A stretch of DNA of 32,560 bases. Source: Terriglobia bacterium. Its GTDB lineage: Bacteria; Acidobacteriota; Terriglobia; UBA7540. The notes under the pieces were generated by a model. It was not told the DNA's origin and searched no databases. It saw nothing but the letters and a program-made list of their open reading frames with translations. Shown in pieces: positions 25,175 to 32,539 of the stretch. Each line of letters begins with the position of its first letter. Within the stretch, counting starts at the first letter, position 1. The translations under genes were made by a program, and so were the position numbers. The stretch covers positions 1 through 32,560 of the forward strand of contig JASHQD010000554.1 in assembly GCA_030037755.1 (NCBI GenBank), in the 5' to 3' direction.

Positions 25175-25817
25175 GCCCGTAGGTGGAGTGATACCTGTCG
25201 TACCACTTCTTCACTTCCGACGGCGGCAAGGGCTTTGGCTGGCCGAGTTGCAGCGCGAGATGACACGTGCGCGACACATCCTCCACCATCACGGCAGCCT
25301 TGAACGCCGCCGCGACCGTGGGGCCGAAGGCAAATACTCCGTGATTCGCCAGCAGCACGACGGGCGATCTGCCGGCCGCGGCAATCACCGCCTCGCCGAT
25401 GTGGTCGCCGATGTTGTCGACGTAGGGCGCGCAGGGAATTTCGTCGCCGAATTCATCCGCGATCGCCGTCAGATACGCCGGAATCGAGCGTCCGAGCATG
25501 GCAAGGGCGGTGGCGTGATTCGAATGCGTGTGAATCACGCCACCGGTATCCGGCCGGTGTCTGTAGATATACAGATGATGCGGCAAATCGACGGACGGCT
25601 TCCATTTCCCGCGCACCTTCTTGCCTTCGAGATCCGTCACGACCAGGTCAGCGGGCTTCATCTTGTCGTAATCCATGCCACTCGGCTTGATGATCACCAA
25701 TCCGCGCTCCCGATCGATGCCGCTGGCGTTGCCGCTGTGCATGGTCACGAGTCCGGCGCGATAGATCCCCTGGTTAGCCTCCCAGACTTGCCGCCGAAGT
25801 TGGTCCAAGCTGGCCAT
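25161..25817 (-). CDS. araD: L-ribulose-5-phosphate 4-epimerase
   Basis: A 218-aa class II aldolase-family epimerase converting L-ribulose 5-phosphate to D-xylulose 5-phosphate, the last step of L-arabinose use. The phosphate/substrate motifs 'HSGNASG' (27-33) and 'IKPSGMDY' (43-50) are present. The zinc site has H96 and H98 in 'VIHTHSNH' and H159 in 'LLANHG'; D77 in 'SVDLPHH' and Y213 in 'STYGQ' match the catalytic Asp and C-terminal Tyr of E. coli AraD. Length is close to the 231 aa of E. coli. The final 'NEG' is a repeat-derived extension. It lies 86 bp downstream of araB, a gap that also holds a small heptamer array. No clear ribosome-binding site precedes the ATG. Confidence 0.93.
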   Translation of the reverse strand: MASLDQLRRQVWEANQGIYRAGLVTMHSGNASGIDRERGLVIIKPSGMDYDKMKPADLVVTDLEGKKVRGKWKPSVDLPHHLYIYRHRPDTGGVIHTHSNHATALAMLGRSIPAYLTAIADEFGDEIPCAPYVDNIGDHIGEAVIAAAGRSPVVLLANHGVFAFGPTVAAAFKAAVMVEDVSRTCHLALQLGQPKPLPPSEVKKWYDRYHSTYGQNEG

Positions 25818-25826
25818 TGTGGGCCC

Positions 25827-25854
25827 GGTTTTCGGTTTTTGGTTTTCGGTGTTC
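25827..25854. repeat. Short heptamer array between araB and araD
   Basis: Four units in 7-bp register: GGTTTTC, GGTTTTT, GGTTTTC, GGTGTTC. It starts ten bases upstream of the araD start codon (minus strand) and replaces the position where a Shine-Dalgarno would be expected; on the sense strand it reads as A/C-rich sequence. Confidence 0.7.
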
Positions 25855-25903
25855 GCAGACTGGAGCCAAGGCGTTGCCTGGCGACACCGAAACCCGAATC
25901 CCG

Positions 25904-27586
25904 CTACTGTCGCGCGGAAAGTTGCGCCTTCAACTCCTTCAGCCGCTTCATGACGTCATTTGCGCCACGCCCGAAGTAATCGTGCAGCATCTGATATTCC
26001 TTGAACAGCGTATTGTAAACCTCGTGCCGCACCGCGTTTGGCCGATAACTCTTGCGCTGCACGTGCGCCATCCGCTTCGCGGCATCGTAAATCGCCGCGT
26101 AGCCGCCAGTCTCAGGTCCTGCGGCAACCGCGCCGTGCATGGCCGAGCCAAGCGCGGGACACGTCATTAAAGGATCAGCCAGCTTGATTTCGAGCCCGGT
26201 CACGTCCGCGTAAATCTGCATCAGCAGCGGATTCCGCTCCGGCAGGCCGCCGCAAGCGACGAGCTCACGCACGGCGACGCCTTTGCTGTTGAACGCCTCG
26301 ACGATCTGCCGCGTGCCGAAGGCTGTAGCCTCGATCAGCGCCCGATAGATTTCTTCGGCACGCGTCGCCAGATTCATACCCAGCAGCACGCCCGTGAGGT
26401 CGACGTCGACCAGGATCGATCGGTTGCCGTTCCACCAGTCGAGCGCAAGCAGGCCGGATTGGCCCGGTTTGAGTGCCGCCGCCCGTTTCTCCAGGATCTC
26501 GGTGGCCGGCAGCTTGAGCTTGCGCGCTTCCGTCCGGATGTAATCCGGCACGCCGTGCTCGAAGAACCACGCGAAGATGTCGCCAACCGCCGACTGGCCC
26601 GCCTCAAATCCCCACAAGCCGGGCACCACGCCGCCGTCCACGGTGCCGCACATGCCCTCGACCATCTGCCGCTCGGCTCCGAGAACCAGGTGGCAGATCG
26701 ACGTGCCCATGATCATCACAAGCGAACCGGGTCTAACTACGGTGCAGGCGGGCACGGCCACATGCGCGTCGACATTGCCGATCGAGACGGGCGTTTCGGC
26801 GCGCAGACCCGTATTGCGCGCCCACTCCGGCGTCAGTCCGCCGGCTCTGGCGCCCAATGGATAGTAGTCCTCGCTGAGCTTCCCGAAAGCCGTTTCAAAG
26901 CCTGGCCTCACGGCGCGGAAGAAATCCGGCGAAGGGAATCCGCGTCCCTTCACCCACATAGCTTTGTAGCCCGCCGTACAGGTGTTGCGCTTCTCCTCGC
27001 CGGTCAACTGCCAGACGATCCAGTCCGCGGCCTCGATGAAGCGTTCGCTGGCCTCGTAGATGGCCGGAGCTTCGTTCAGAACCTGTAGCAACTTCGAGAA
27101 GAACCACTCGGAGGAATACCGGCCGCCGTAAATGCGGATGAACTCCTCGTCGCGCTCGCGGCCCACTTCGTTGATGCGATTGGCTTCAGCTTGTGCGGCG
27201 TGATGCTTCCACAACTTCGTCCAGGCGTGCGGCTGCTTGCGGTATTTCGGCAGAAACGAAAGCGGAGTGCCGTCGCGCAGCGTGGGCATCGGCGTGGAAG
27301 CGGTGAAATCCGTGCCCAAACCGATGACCTGATCGCCGCGGACTCCGGCTTCCTTCAGGGCGCGCGGCACTCCCTTCTCCACCACCAGCAGATAATCGCG
27401 CGGATTCTGCAACGCCCAATCGTGGTCGAGCTTCGGACCGCCGCCGGGCAATCCCTCGTCGATCACGCCGTCCGGGTACGACACGATGGCTTGCCCCACC
27501 AGCGCGCCGTCGCGGACACGTGCGACCACCACGCGCCCGGATTCAGTTCCGTAGTCGATGCCGATGGCGAAGCGATCGCTAGACAT
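25904..27586 (-). CDS. araB: L-ribulokinase
   Basis: A 560-aa FGGY-family kinase that phosphorylates L-ribulose to L-ribulose 5-phosphate. The N terminus 'FAIGIDYGTESGRVVV' is the first phosphate-binding motif with the AraB-type Glu-Ser. 'VIGLGTDFTASTPMP' and 'YRKQPHAWTKLWKHH' are ribulokinase hallmarks, as is 'GGRYSSEWFFSKLLQ'. The ATPase half contains 'GNVDAHVAVPACTV', 'MIMGTSICHLVLG' and 'ELVACGGLPERNPLLMQ'. Length matches E. coli AraB (566 aa). It is the first gene of a minus-strand operon with araD and a fucose-isomerase-like gene. No araC/gntR-type regulator or sugar transporter is next to it. The ATG lacks an obvious ribosome-binding site. Confidence 0.96.
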   Translation of the reverse strand: MSSDRFAIGIDYGTESGRVVVARVRDGALVGQAIVSYPDGVIDEGLPGGGPKLDHDWALQNPRDYLLVVEKGVPRALKEAGVRGDQVIGLGTDFTASTPMPTLRDGTPLSFLPKYRKQPHAWTKLWKHHAAQAEANRINEVGRERDEEFIRIYGGRYSSEWFFSKLLQVLNEAPAIYEASERFIEAADWIVWQLTGEEKRNTCTAGYKAMWVKGRGFPSPDFFRAVRPGFETAFGKLSEDYYPLGARAGGLTPEWARNTGLRAETPVSIGNVDAHVAVPACTVVRPGSLVMIMGTSICHLVLGAERQMVEGMCGTVDGGVVPGLWGFEAGQSAVGDIFAWFFEHGVPDYIRTEARKLKLPATEILEKRAAALKPGQSGLLALDWWNGNRSILVDVDLTGVLLGMNLATRAEEIYRALIEATAFGTRQIVEAFNSKGVAVRELVACGGLPERNPLLMQIYADVTGLEIKLADPLMTCPALGSAMHGAVAAGPETGGYAAIYDAAKRMAHVQRKSYRPNAVRHEVYNTLFKEYQMLHDYFGRGANDVMKRLKELKAQLSARQ

Positions 27587-27631
27587 GAGGAGTGGACGGT
27601 CCGGTACTGCGCGGAGCCGCTGCTGGCTTGC

Positions 27632-27650
27632 CGGCGGTCACAGACCGCCG
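27632..27650. repeat. Short palindrome upstream of araB
   Basis: CGGCGGTC and GACCGCCG form 8-bp perfect arms around a 3-bp spacer, about 46 bp upstream of the araB ATG. Similar 'GTAGCGGCGGT' elements are dispersed palindromes in many GC-rich genomes, but the position would also suit an ara operator. The remainder of the 180-bp gap 27587-27766 holds a GC-rich hairpin-forming stretch (about 27702-27732) and no gene. Confidence 0.5.
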
Positions 27651-27766
27651 CTACAAACAGGTGATTATGCCACTGTTCGGGGCTGAAGTGGATGGTAAAC
27701 GCGGCTTGGCCCGCGGGCGAAGCCGCCCGTGGGTTGCAGGCAGGTCGCAAATTGCCGAAGCACCGG

Positions 27767-29248
27767 CTACTCGGGTTCCAGCACCGCGCGCGTGAGGGTC
27801 TGGAAGTGATATCCCATGATGGCCAGCGTAATGGCCGTGTCGAAGGATTTGCGGTAGCGCGTGGCGGCTTCGAGGAAGAACTTCCAGTAGCTGCGGCGCG
27901 AATCGCCGAAGACTCCCTGCCTGAGAATCGAGCGGAAGAAAGCCTGATAATCCGACAGGCGGCGCTTGGTGTGAGCGACCGGCTCAAAATGCTCGAGGAA
28001 TTGCCGGACGCGATCGTAATAGGCGTCGGGGTGATAGATCCGCTGCAGAATCGACTGGTAGCCTTCCACCAGCCGCTGCGCGTTCATCTTGGGAATGAAA
28101 TTCAGCGACAGATCCATGTTGTTCCCGCCGCCTTCGTCCACCAGCCGGCCTTCCTTCTGCAGACGCCGGTAAAGCTGCGTGCCGGGAAGAGCCAGAAGCA
28201 GTCCGACCATCGCCATCGGGATGCCGCTCTCCTGGATGAATTCGACCTGGCGATCGAAAATGTCTTCAGGGTCGTTGTCGAACCCGACGATGAATCCGGC
28301 CATCACTTCCATACCGTAAGCCTGGATTCGGCGGACGCTCTCCATCAGGCTGCGGCGCGTGTTCTGCAGCTTCTGGGCCTCCTTCAGGCTCTCCTCGACC
28401 GGCGTCTCAATGCCCAGGAACACGCGATTGAACCGCGCGTCCTTCATGAGCTGCAGCAGATCCTTGTCGTCGGACAGGTTCAGTGACGCTTCGGTGAAAA
28501 ACGTGAAAGGCGATCCTTTGCGGAGATTCCAGTCCACGACGTGGGGCAGCAACTCTTTGACCTTTTTCTTGTTGCCGATGAAATTGTCGTCCACGATGAA
28601 GACCGACCCGCGCCACCTCATGTCGTTGAGCTGATCGAGCTCGGCCAGCACCTGCTCAGGCGATTTGGTGCGCGGGCGCCGGCCATAGATCTCGATAATG
28701 TCGCAGAACTCGCAATTGAACGGACACCCGCGCGAGTACTGAATGGCCATGCAGCTGTAATACTTGGGATTGATCAGGGTCAGGTCCGGCACGGGCGTCG
28801 AGGCCAGCATGGGCATGTCCTCAGCCTTGTAGACCGGATCTCCGCTGCCCTTTTCAATGTCGGCCACGATGGCCGGCATAAGCGCTTCGGCCTCGCCGAT
28901 CACCACGTGATCGGCATGCATCGGCAATTCCTGAACGCTGGAAGCGATCGGCCCGCCCACGACCGTCTTGAGGCCGCGCGCCCGGCAGCGGTCGAGGATC
29001 TTCAGGACCTCGGATTTGTGTACCAGCATCCCGCTGATCAGGGCCACGTCGGCCCATTTCAGATCGGAGTCGGTCAGCGGACGGATATTGGTGTCCACCA
29101 GCCTTTTGTTCCAGTGCTTGGGCAGCAGCGGCGCGATCGTCAGCAGGCCGAGCGGCGGATAAGCCGAGCGCTTGCCCTCAAAAGGCAGCGCGTGCTTGAA
29201 ACTCCAGTACGTATCAGGCCATTCAGGATAAATCAGCAGGGCGTTCAT
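27767..29248 (-). CDS. B12-binding domain radical SAM enzyme (DUF4070 type)
   Basis: A 493-aa class B radical SAM protein. Residues 1-135 form a cobalamin-binding Rossmann domain ('MNALLIYPEWPDT', 'YPPLGLLTIAPLLP', 'GLKTVVGGPIASS'). The [4Fe-4S]/SAM motif is 'CPFNCEFC' (C175, C179, C182). The barrel has 'RWRGSVFIVDDNFIGN' and 'FNRVFLGIETPVEESL', and the end is a DUF4070-like region ('MVGLLLALPGTQLYRRLQKE', 'NMDLSLNFIPKM'). The start at 29248 is chosen because 'MNALLIYPE' is the usual beginning of the B12 domain; a longer frame reaching 29419 adds 57 residues with no domain sense. Enzymes of this type methylate unactivated carbons (HpnP, the hopanoid C-2 methylase, is related) but the substrate here is unknown. 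The gap 29249-29603 shows no gene. Confidence 0.93.
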   Translation of the reverse strand: MNALLIYPEWPDTYWSFKHALPFEGKRSAYPPLGLLTIAPLLPKHWNKRLVDTNIRPLTDSDLKWADVALISGMLVHKSEVLKILDRCRARGLKTVVGGPIASSVQELPMHADHVVIGEAEALMPAIVADIEKGSGDPVYKAEDMPMLASTPVPDLTLINPKYYSCMAIQYSRGCPFNCEFCDIIEIYGRRPRTKSPEQVLAELDQLNDMRWRGSVFIVDDNFIGNKKKVKELLPHVVDWNLRKGSPFTFFTEASLNLSDDKDLLQLMKDARFNRVFLGIETPVEESLKEAQKLQNTRRSLMESVRRIQAYGMEVMAGFIVGFDNDPEDIFDRQVEFIQESGIPMAMVGLLLALPGTQLYRRLQKEGRLVDEGGGNNMDLSLNFIPKMNAQRLVEGYQSILQRIYHPDAYYDRVRQFLEHFEPVAHTKRRLSDYQAFFRSILRQGVFGDSRRSYWKFFLEAATRYRKSFDTAITLAIMGYHFQTLTRAVLEPE

Positions 29249-29603
29249 TCGTTGTGGGATCCCCTTCGAACTCGGCAAATTCCAGACTCTATTCAGACCC
29301 TCGCGCGGCCTCTTGAACAACGCCAAAGCGCTGAATCGAGAAAAAGCCGGGTCAGGAGGCAACTTGGGGGCACGAACGGGGGCGGCCAACAAGTGGCTTC
29401 GCAACGTGGGTTCGACCAACTATAGCACGAACGGGCGACTCACGGCAGTTTTCAGATCGGATATTGCCTTGGATCGGAGCCGGAATGATTCACCGCCAGG
29501 AAACGACCTCCGCACAAGTCGAGTGAAGGCGAATAACCCCCGGCACGCGCCCCTGATCCAGGCCGGGCGGGGCCATCGGCAATCGCAAGACGGTAATTCC
29601 TCG

Positions 29604-30326
29604 CTACGGCATCTCGAACCCGCCGCGCATCAGCATCCTGGCCACCCAATCGGCATGGGGAAGACCGCAAGCCAAGAGGGAATCGATCTCCGCGTCTAGG
29701 TCGTACTCTACACGCCGGATTTCGGGCGTCGATTCATCGAGGAGAAGGTACGAGGCCCGAGAGTCACCGTCGTAAGACAGGCTGACGCTGCCGCTGTTGA
29801 CAACCGTAAGGCCGGTAAGTCCGCGGATGTACGGCTGGTGGATGTGCCCGTAGACGGCGACCGGCTGGCCGAGCCGTGCGTAAGTCGATTCCAGGTCCGC
29901 ATCGCTGGCGGCCGCCAGGGGTGCGCGCCACGTAGTCTCGGGGCTGGCGTGTACGAGCGCCACCGGGGCGTGAATCTGCACTCGCGGTAGCGAACGCAGC
30001 CACGCAAGGCGTTCGTCGCCGAGCGCTTCGCGCGTCCAGGCCGCCATTTCGCGGATTACGCCGAACAAAGGCTGCAACTCGTGCGATTGCCGCGCCGCGA
30101 AGTCTTCCAGCGACTCTGGCGCGAAGAGCATCTCATCCGTGTTGCCAAGTACGCCCTGCCAGCCAAGCTCGCGAATGCGATCCACGATCTCCACAGGCCT
30201 CGATCCCCCATGCGGAAGATCGCCACCATGCAGAATCAGGTCGGGCGAGGTCCGGCGCAAATCGGCCAGCACCGCTTCGAGCGCGGTCAGGTTGCCATGA
30301 ATATCCGATAGGATTGCGATTCGCAT
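29604..30326 (-). CDS. Calcineurin-like metallophosphoesterase (YfcE/MJ0936 type)
   Basis: A 240-aa single-domain phosphoesterase with the complete metal-binding set: 'ILSDIHGN' (Asp and His), 'LILHGGDL' (Asp), 'GVLGNTDEM' (Asn), 'VALVHASPE' (His) and 'VYGHIHQPYIR' (GHxH), then 'VVNSGSVSL'. Members hydrolyse phosphodiesters or phosphomonoesters in the cytoplasm; the natural substrate is unclear. The protein is a little longer than YfcE (184 aa), with an inserted helical pair after 'GNTDE' and a C-terminal extension. The ATG at 30326 is preferred; an adjacent ATG at 30329 is also possible, and GAGG lies seven bases before 30326. It is divergently arranged with the small RHH-like gene, sharing a 65-bp control region. 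Confidence 0.9.
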   Translation of the reverse strand: MRIAILSDIHGNLTALEAVLADLRRTSPDLILHGGDLPHGGSRPVEIVDRIRELGWQGVLGNTDEMLFAPESLEDFAARQSHELQPLFGVIREMAAWTREALGDERLAWLRSLPRVQIHAPVALVHASPETTWRAPLAAASDADLESTYARLGQPVAVYGHIHQPYIRGLTGLTVVNSGSVSLSYDGDSRASYLLLDESTPEIRRVEYDLDAEIDSLLACGLPHADWVARMLMRGGFEMP

Positions 30327-30342
30327 CATGAAACCTCGGCGT

Positions 30343-30385
30343 TTGACAGGGCGCACTCAATGACGTATGTATGAAATATAGGGAG
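30343..30385 (+). promoter_or_regulatory. Promoter and ribosome-binding site for the small-gene pair
   Basis: TTGACA (30343-30348), a 17-bp spacer and TATGTA (30366-30371) form a sigma70-like promoter on the plus strand within the short divergent region. The predicted start lies near 30378. GGGAG (30381-30385) is six bases before the ATG at 30392. A divergent promoter for the phosphoesterase must overlap this stretch, so expression of the two directions may interfere. Confidence 0.55.
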
Positions 30386-30391
30386 CTCCGA

Positions 30392-30655
30392 ATGGCAACG
30401 GCAACGGCAACCACGGTTTATCTTACTCCGAAACAGCGCAAGGGCCTGTTTGCGCGAGCGCGGAAACACAAGTCCACGTTCTCCGACGAGCTGAGGGCAG
30501 CACTGGACATGTACCTGGATCTCCCCGATGGCTTCGATGAGAAGGAATTGGGGCTGCTCGTCAAAGAGGCTAACGCTTCGCTCGATCGGAGCATCCGACG
30601 GCTCGACGAAACGATTGCCCTGCTGCGGAAGCGCCGCAATGGAGGCGCCGCATGA
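30392..30655 (+). CDS. Small ribbon-helix-helix-like protein, first gene of a coupled pair
   Basis: An 87-aa protein. The N-terminal part 'TTVYLTPKQRKGLFARARK' followed by 'STFSDELRAALDMYLDLP' has the strand-helix-helix pattern of CopG/Arc-type DNA-binding domains, the class used by many antitoxins. The C-terminal half 'GLLVKEANASLDRSIRRLDE' is a helix, possibly coiled coil. The start at 30392 is preferred to a frame start at 30371, because GGGAG lies six bases before it and the RHH strand would begin soon after. The stop overlaps the ATG of the next gene (ATGA at 30652-30655), so the two are translationally coupled. The layout resembles a toxin-antitoxin operon, but no known toxin is recognised. 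Confidence 0.8.
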   Translation: MATATATTVYLTPKQRKGLFARARKHKSTFSDELRAALDMYLDLPDGFDEKELGLLVKEANASLDRSIRRLDETIALLRKRRNGGAA

Positions 30656-30852
30656 GTGTAGCCGGCAATCTCTATGAGACCCTCAAGATGATTCTGACTG
30701 TCGAGGATCGCATCCTGCGGCTGACGGACGAGATGAAACAAATCGGCGCCCAAGTCGCTGACCACGAGACCCGCCTCGCGCGACTGGAAGGCAAATTCGA
30801 GCTTCTCGAAACAGCCTTCTCCTCACGCCGGCGTCGTCTGCCGTCCCCCTGA
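30652..30852 (+). CDS. Small coiled-coil protein, second gene of a coupled pair
   Basis: A 66-aa protein, mostly one amphipathic helix with heptad-type spacing ('ILTVEDRILRLTDEMKQIG', 'AQVADHETRLARLEGKFELL'), ending in a basic tail ('SSRRRRLP'). No Cys, His pair or catalytic motif is visible, and there is no membrane segment. It overlaps the RHH-like gene by 4 bp. It may bind the RHH-like protein through its coiled coil. Its function, including any toxin role, is unknown. Confidence 0.75.
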   Translation: MSVAGNLYETLKMILTVEDRILRLTDEMKQIGAQVADHETRLARLEGKFELLETAFSSRRRRLPSP

Positions 30853-30888
30853 AACCCGCCTCTTGTAAGCTCTGAAGGAAATAATTCG

Positions 30889-30940
30889 GTGCAACCGGGT
30901 TGCACATGGTGCATTCTAACCCTCTTGTCGCGTAAACGCG
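30889..30940. promoter_or_regulatory. Inverted repeats upstream of the SPASM-like radical SAM gene
   Basis: GTGCAACC (30889-30896) and GGTTGCAC (30898-30905) form perfect 8-bp arms around one base, and CGCGT/ACGCG (30929-30940) form a second, shorter palindrome. Both lie in the 103-bp gap before the GTG start at 30956. The first has operator-like size and symmetry. No convincing -35/-10 pair was found. Confidence 0.45.
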
Positions 30941-30955
30941 GAAAGGCGGCCATCT

Positions 30956-31963
30956 GTGAAGTCATCGGCAGTCATACCGGCTTGGAGCAAGATTCTGCGG
31001 GGGCAACGTCCGCTGCTTTCCATTGAGATCACGCGGCGGTGCCCGCTTCATTGCCCCGGATGTTACGCGTACCAGCCGGAGCATTTGGGCGGCGCCGTCA
31101 AGCTCAACGAGTTGGCGGATTTCCAGGGAGAGGAACTGATCAACGGGGTGCTGGCGCTCGTGCGGCGCCATCGCCCGCTGCACGTCTCAATCGTTGGGGG
31201 CGAACCCCTCGTCCGTTATCGCGAACTGGACGTGCTGTTGCCGCGGCTCGATCGCATGGGCATCGAAGTGCAATTGGTGACGAGCGCCGTGCGGCCTGTG
31301 CCCATCGCCTGGCGATCCATTCCAAGCCTTCACCTGGTCGTATCCATCGACGGTCTCCCGGCCGACCATAACATCCGGCGCGCACCGGCCACTTACGATC
31401 GCATCCTCAAGCACATCGCTGGCCACCAGTTTGTGGTGCACTGCACCGTGACGCGTCCGATGGTGGGCCGGCCCGGCTATTTCGCGGAATTTGCCGAGTT
31501 CTGGTCGGCGCGCGAGGAGATTCGCAAAATCTGGTTCAGCCTGTACACGCCGCAAGAAGGCGAAGTGAGCGCCGAAAGATTGACACTCCAGGACCGGCGA
31601 ACGATCTTGCGCGAACTGGCAGATCTGCGCCGCCACTTTCCCAAAGTCGAACTGCCGGACCGCGTTCTGGACGGATACCATCACGCGCCGGCATCCCCCC
31701 GGGAATGCATTTTTGCGCAGACCACGACCTGTGTCTCGGCGGATCTCAAGACACCGATTGGGCCGTGCCAGTTCGGCGGCAAGCCGGTTTGCAGCGAGTG
31801 CGGATGCGTCGCTTCGGCCGCTCTGGCCTCCGTCGGACGCTATAAGCTCGGAGGGTTTGTCAAAGTCTCCGACATATTCTCCTGGTCGCAAAGAATCGGA
31901 CACCAGGTGTGCCGGATCAGTCCTGCGAGCGCCGGCATCGTTGCCGGTCCTTCGTCTTCCTGA
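30956..31963 (+). CDS. Radical SAM protein with SPASM-like C-terminal Cys cluster
   Basis: A 335-aa radical SAM enzyme. The cluster motif 'CPLHCPGCYAY' supplies C29, C33 and C36, and 'SIVGGEPLVR' (78-87) is the SAM-binding GGEP. 'HLVVSIDGLPADHN' and 'FVVHCTVTRPMV' are barrel strands. After the barrel, C251, C259, C271, C279, C282 and C284 ('CVSADLKTPIGPC', 'CSECGC') resemble a SPASM/twitch-type cluster site that may hold another [4Fe-4S]. Such proteins modify peptides or small metabolites, but no precursor peptide gene is nearby. The start is GTG; GAAAGG lies about ten bases upstream. A frame start in the same register is not available earlier. Substrate not assigned. Confidence 0.9.
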   Translation: MKSSAVIPAWSKILRGQRPLLSIEITRRCPLHCPGCYAYQPEHLGGAVKLNELADFQGEELINGVLALVRRHRPLHVSIVGGEPLVRYRELDVLLPRLDRMGIEVQLVTSAVRPVPIAWRSIPSLHLVVSIDGLPADHNIRRAPATYDRILKHIAGHQFVVHCTVTRPMVGRPGYFAEFAEFWSAREEIRKIWFSLYTPQEGEVSAERLTLQDRRTILRELADLRRHFPKVELPDRVLDGYHHAPASPRECIFAQTTTCVSADLKTPIGPCQFGGKPVCSECGCVASAALASVGRYKLGGFVKVSDIFSWSQRIGHQVCRISPASAGIVAGPSSS

Positions 31964-32539
31964 GTTCTGATTTCGGAATTTGACCCGTCGCAAGCGGCGA
32001 CTGAAGTGCGCGGCGAATCGCAGTTCGACTGGCCTTCTTCGTTCCCTGCGGTCATTTTCTCATCAGTCTTGGCCATTCTCTGTGTTTTGCTCTTCCAGGA
32101 CGGACGGCACGTGTTTTCAATGACTTGCGGACAACTTGCGCGAGTCATGTTACTCATGCTAAATGATTTATGGGTTTCGATGGGTTTGCTTCGGAACCCA
32201 ATTATGACATAAACTACTGATTCTACGTGGCTTTTGGGTTTGCTTACCCCAGGTTTTTATAAACAATTGTTTTTTCCGGAGCGTGGCCTTCGTCGCCGTT
32301 AAAGCCTCGCCCAGCCGTGTAGCGTAGGCGTGTAACGTAGGGCGCTCGGCCATCGCATTTCCGCTGGCACTAAAGTCCAGGTGTGTGGATCGGTGGCCTG
32401 ACCAGGTGCCCGGACCGGTGCGCAAAATCGCCATATCATCCATAAGCATATGACACCCAAAAGGGTTAGAAGCTCGCGTGAGCTCCTTGAATCCCGTTTA
32501 GCACATTCAGCGGGGAATTTCCGTGACAAGCGTCACGGC
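31964..32539. other. Non-coding region with short hairpins before a partial tRNA gene
   Basis: I see no convincing gene here. It includes an AT-richer patch (about 32150-32280) with 'tgggtttgctt' twice (32181 and 32235), TGGGTT/AACCCA (32181-32200) and a 12-bp palindrome (aaacaattgttt, 32261-32272) before a short T-run. Further on are AGCTC/GAGCT (32471-32484) and CCGTGAC/GTCACGG (32521-32538). Short frames on the minus strand do not look protein-like. The base composition differs from the neighbouring genes, so part of this stretch may be foreign or relic DNA. Confidence 0.5.

Noticed and set aside
29249-29419. N-terminal extension of the B12 radical SAM protein
   Set aside because: The added residues precede the natural start of the cobalamin domain and read as Arg/Pro/Leu-rich non-coding translation.
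32168-32529. Minus-strand small proteins near the window end
   Set aside because: The frames overlap each other, have no ribosome-binding site, and the residues do not form a plausible fold.
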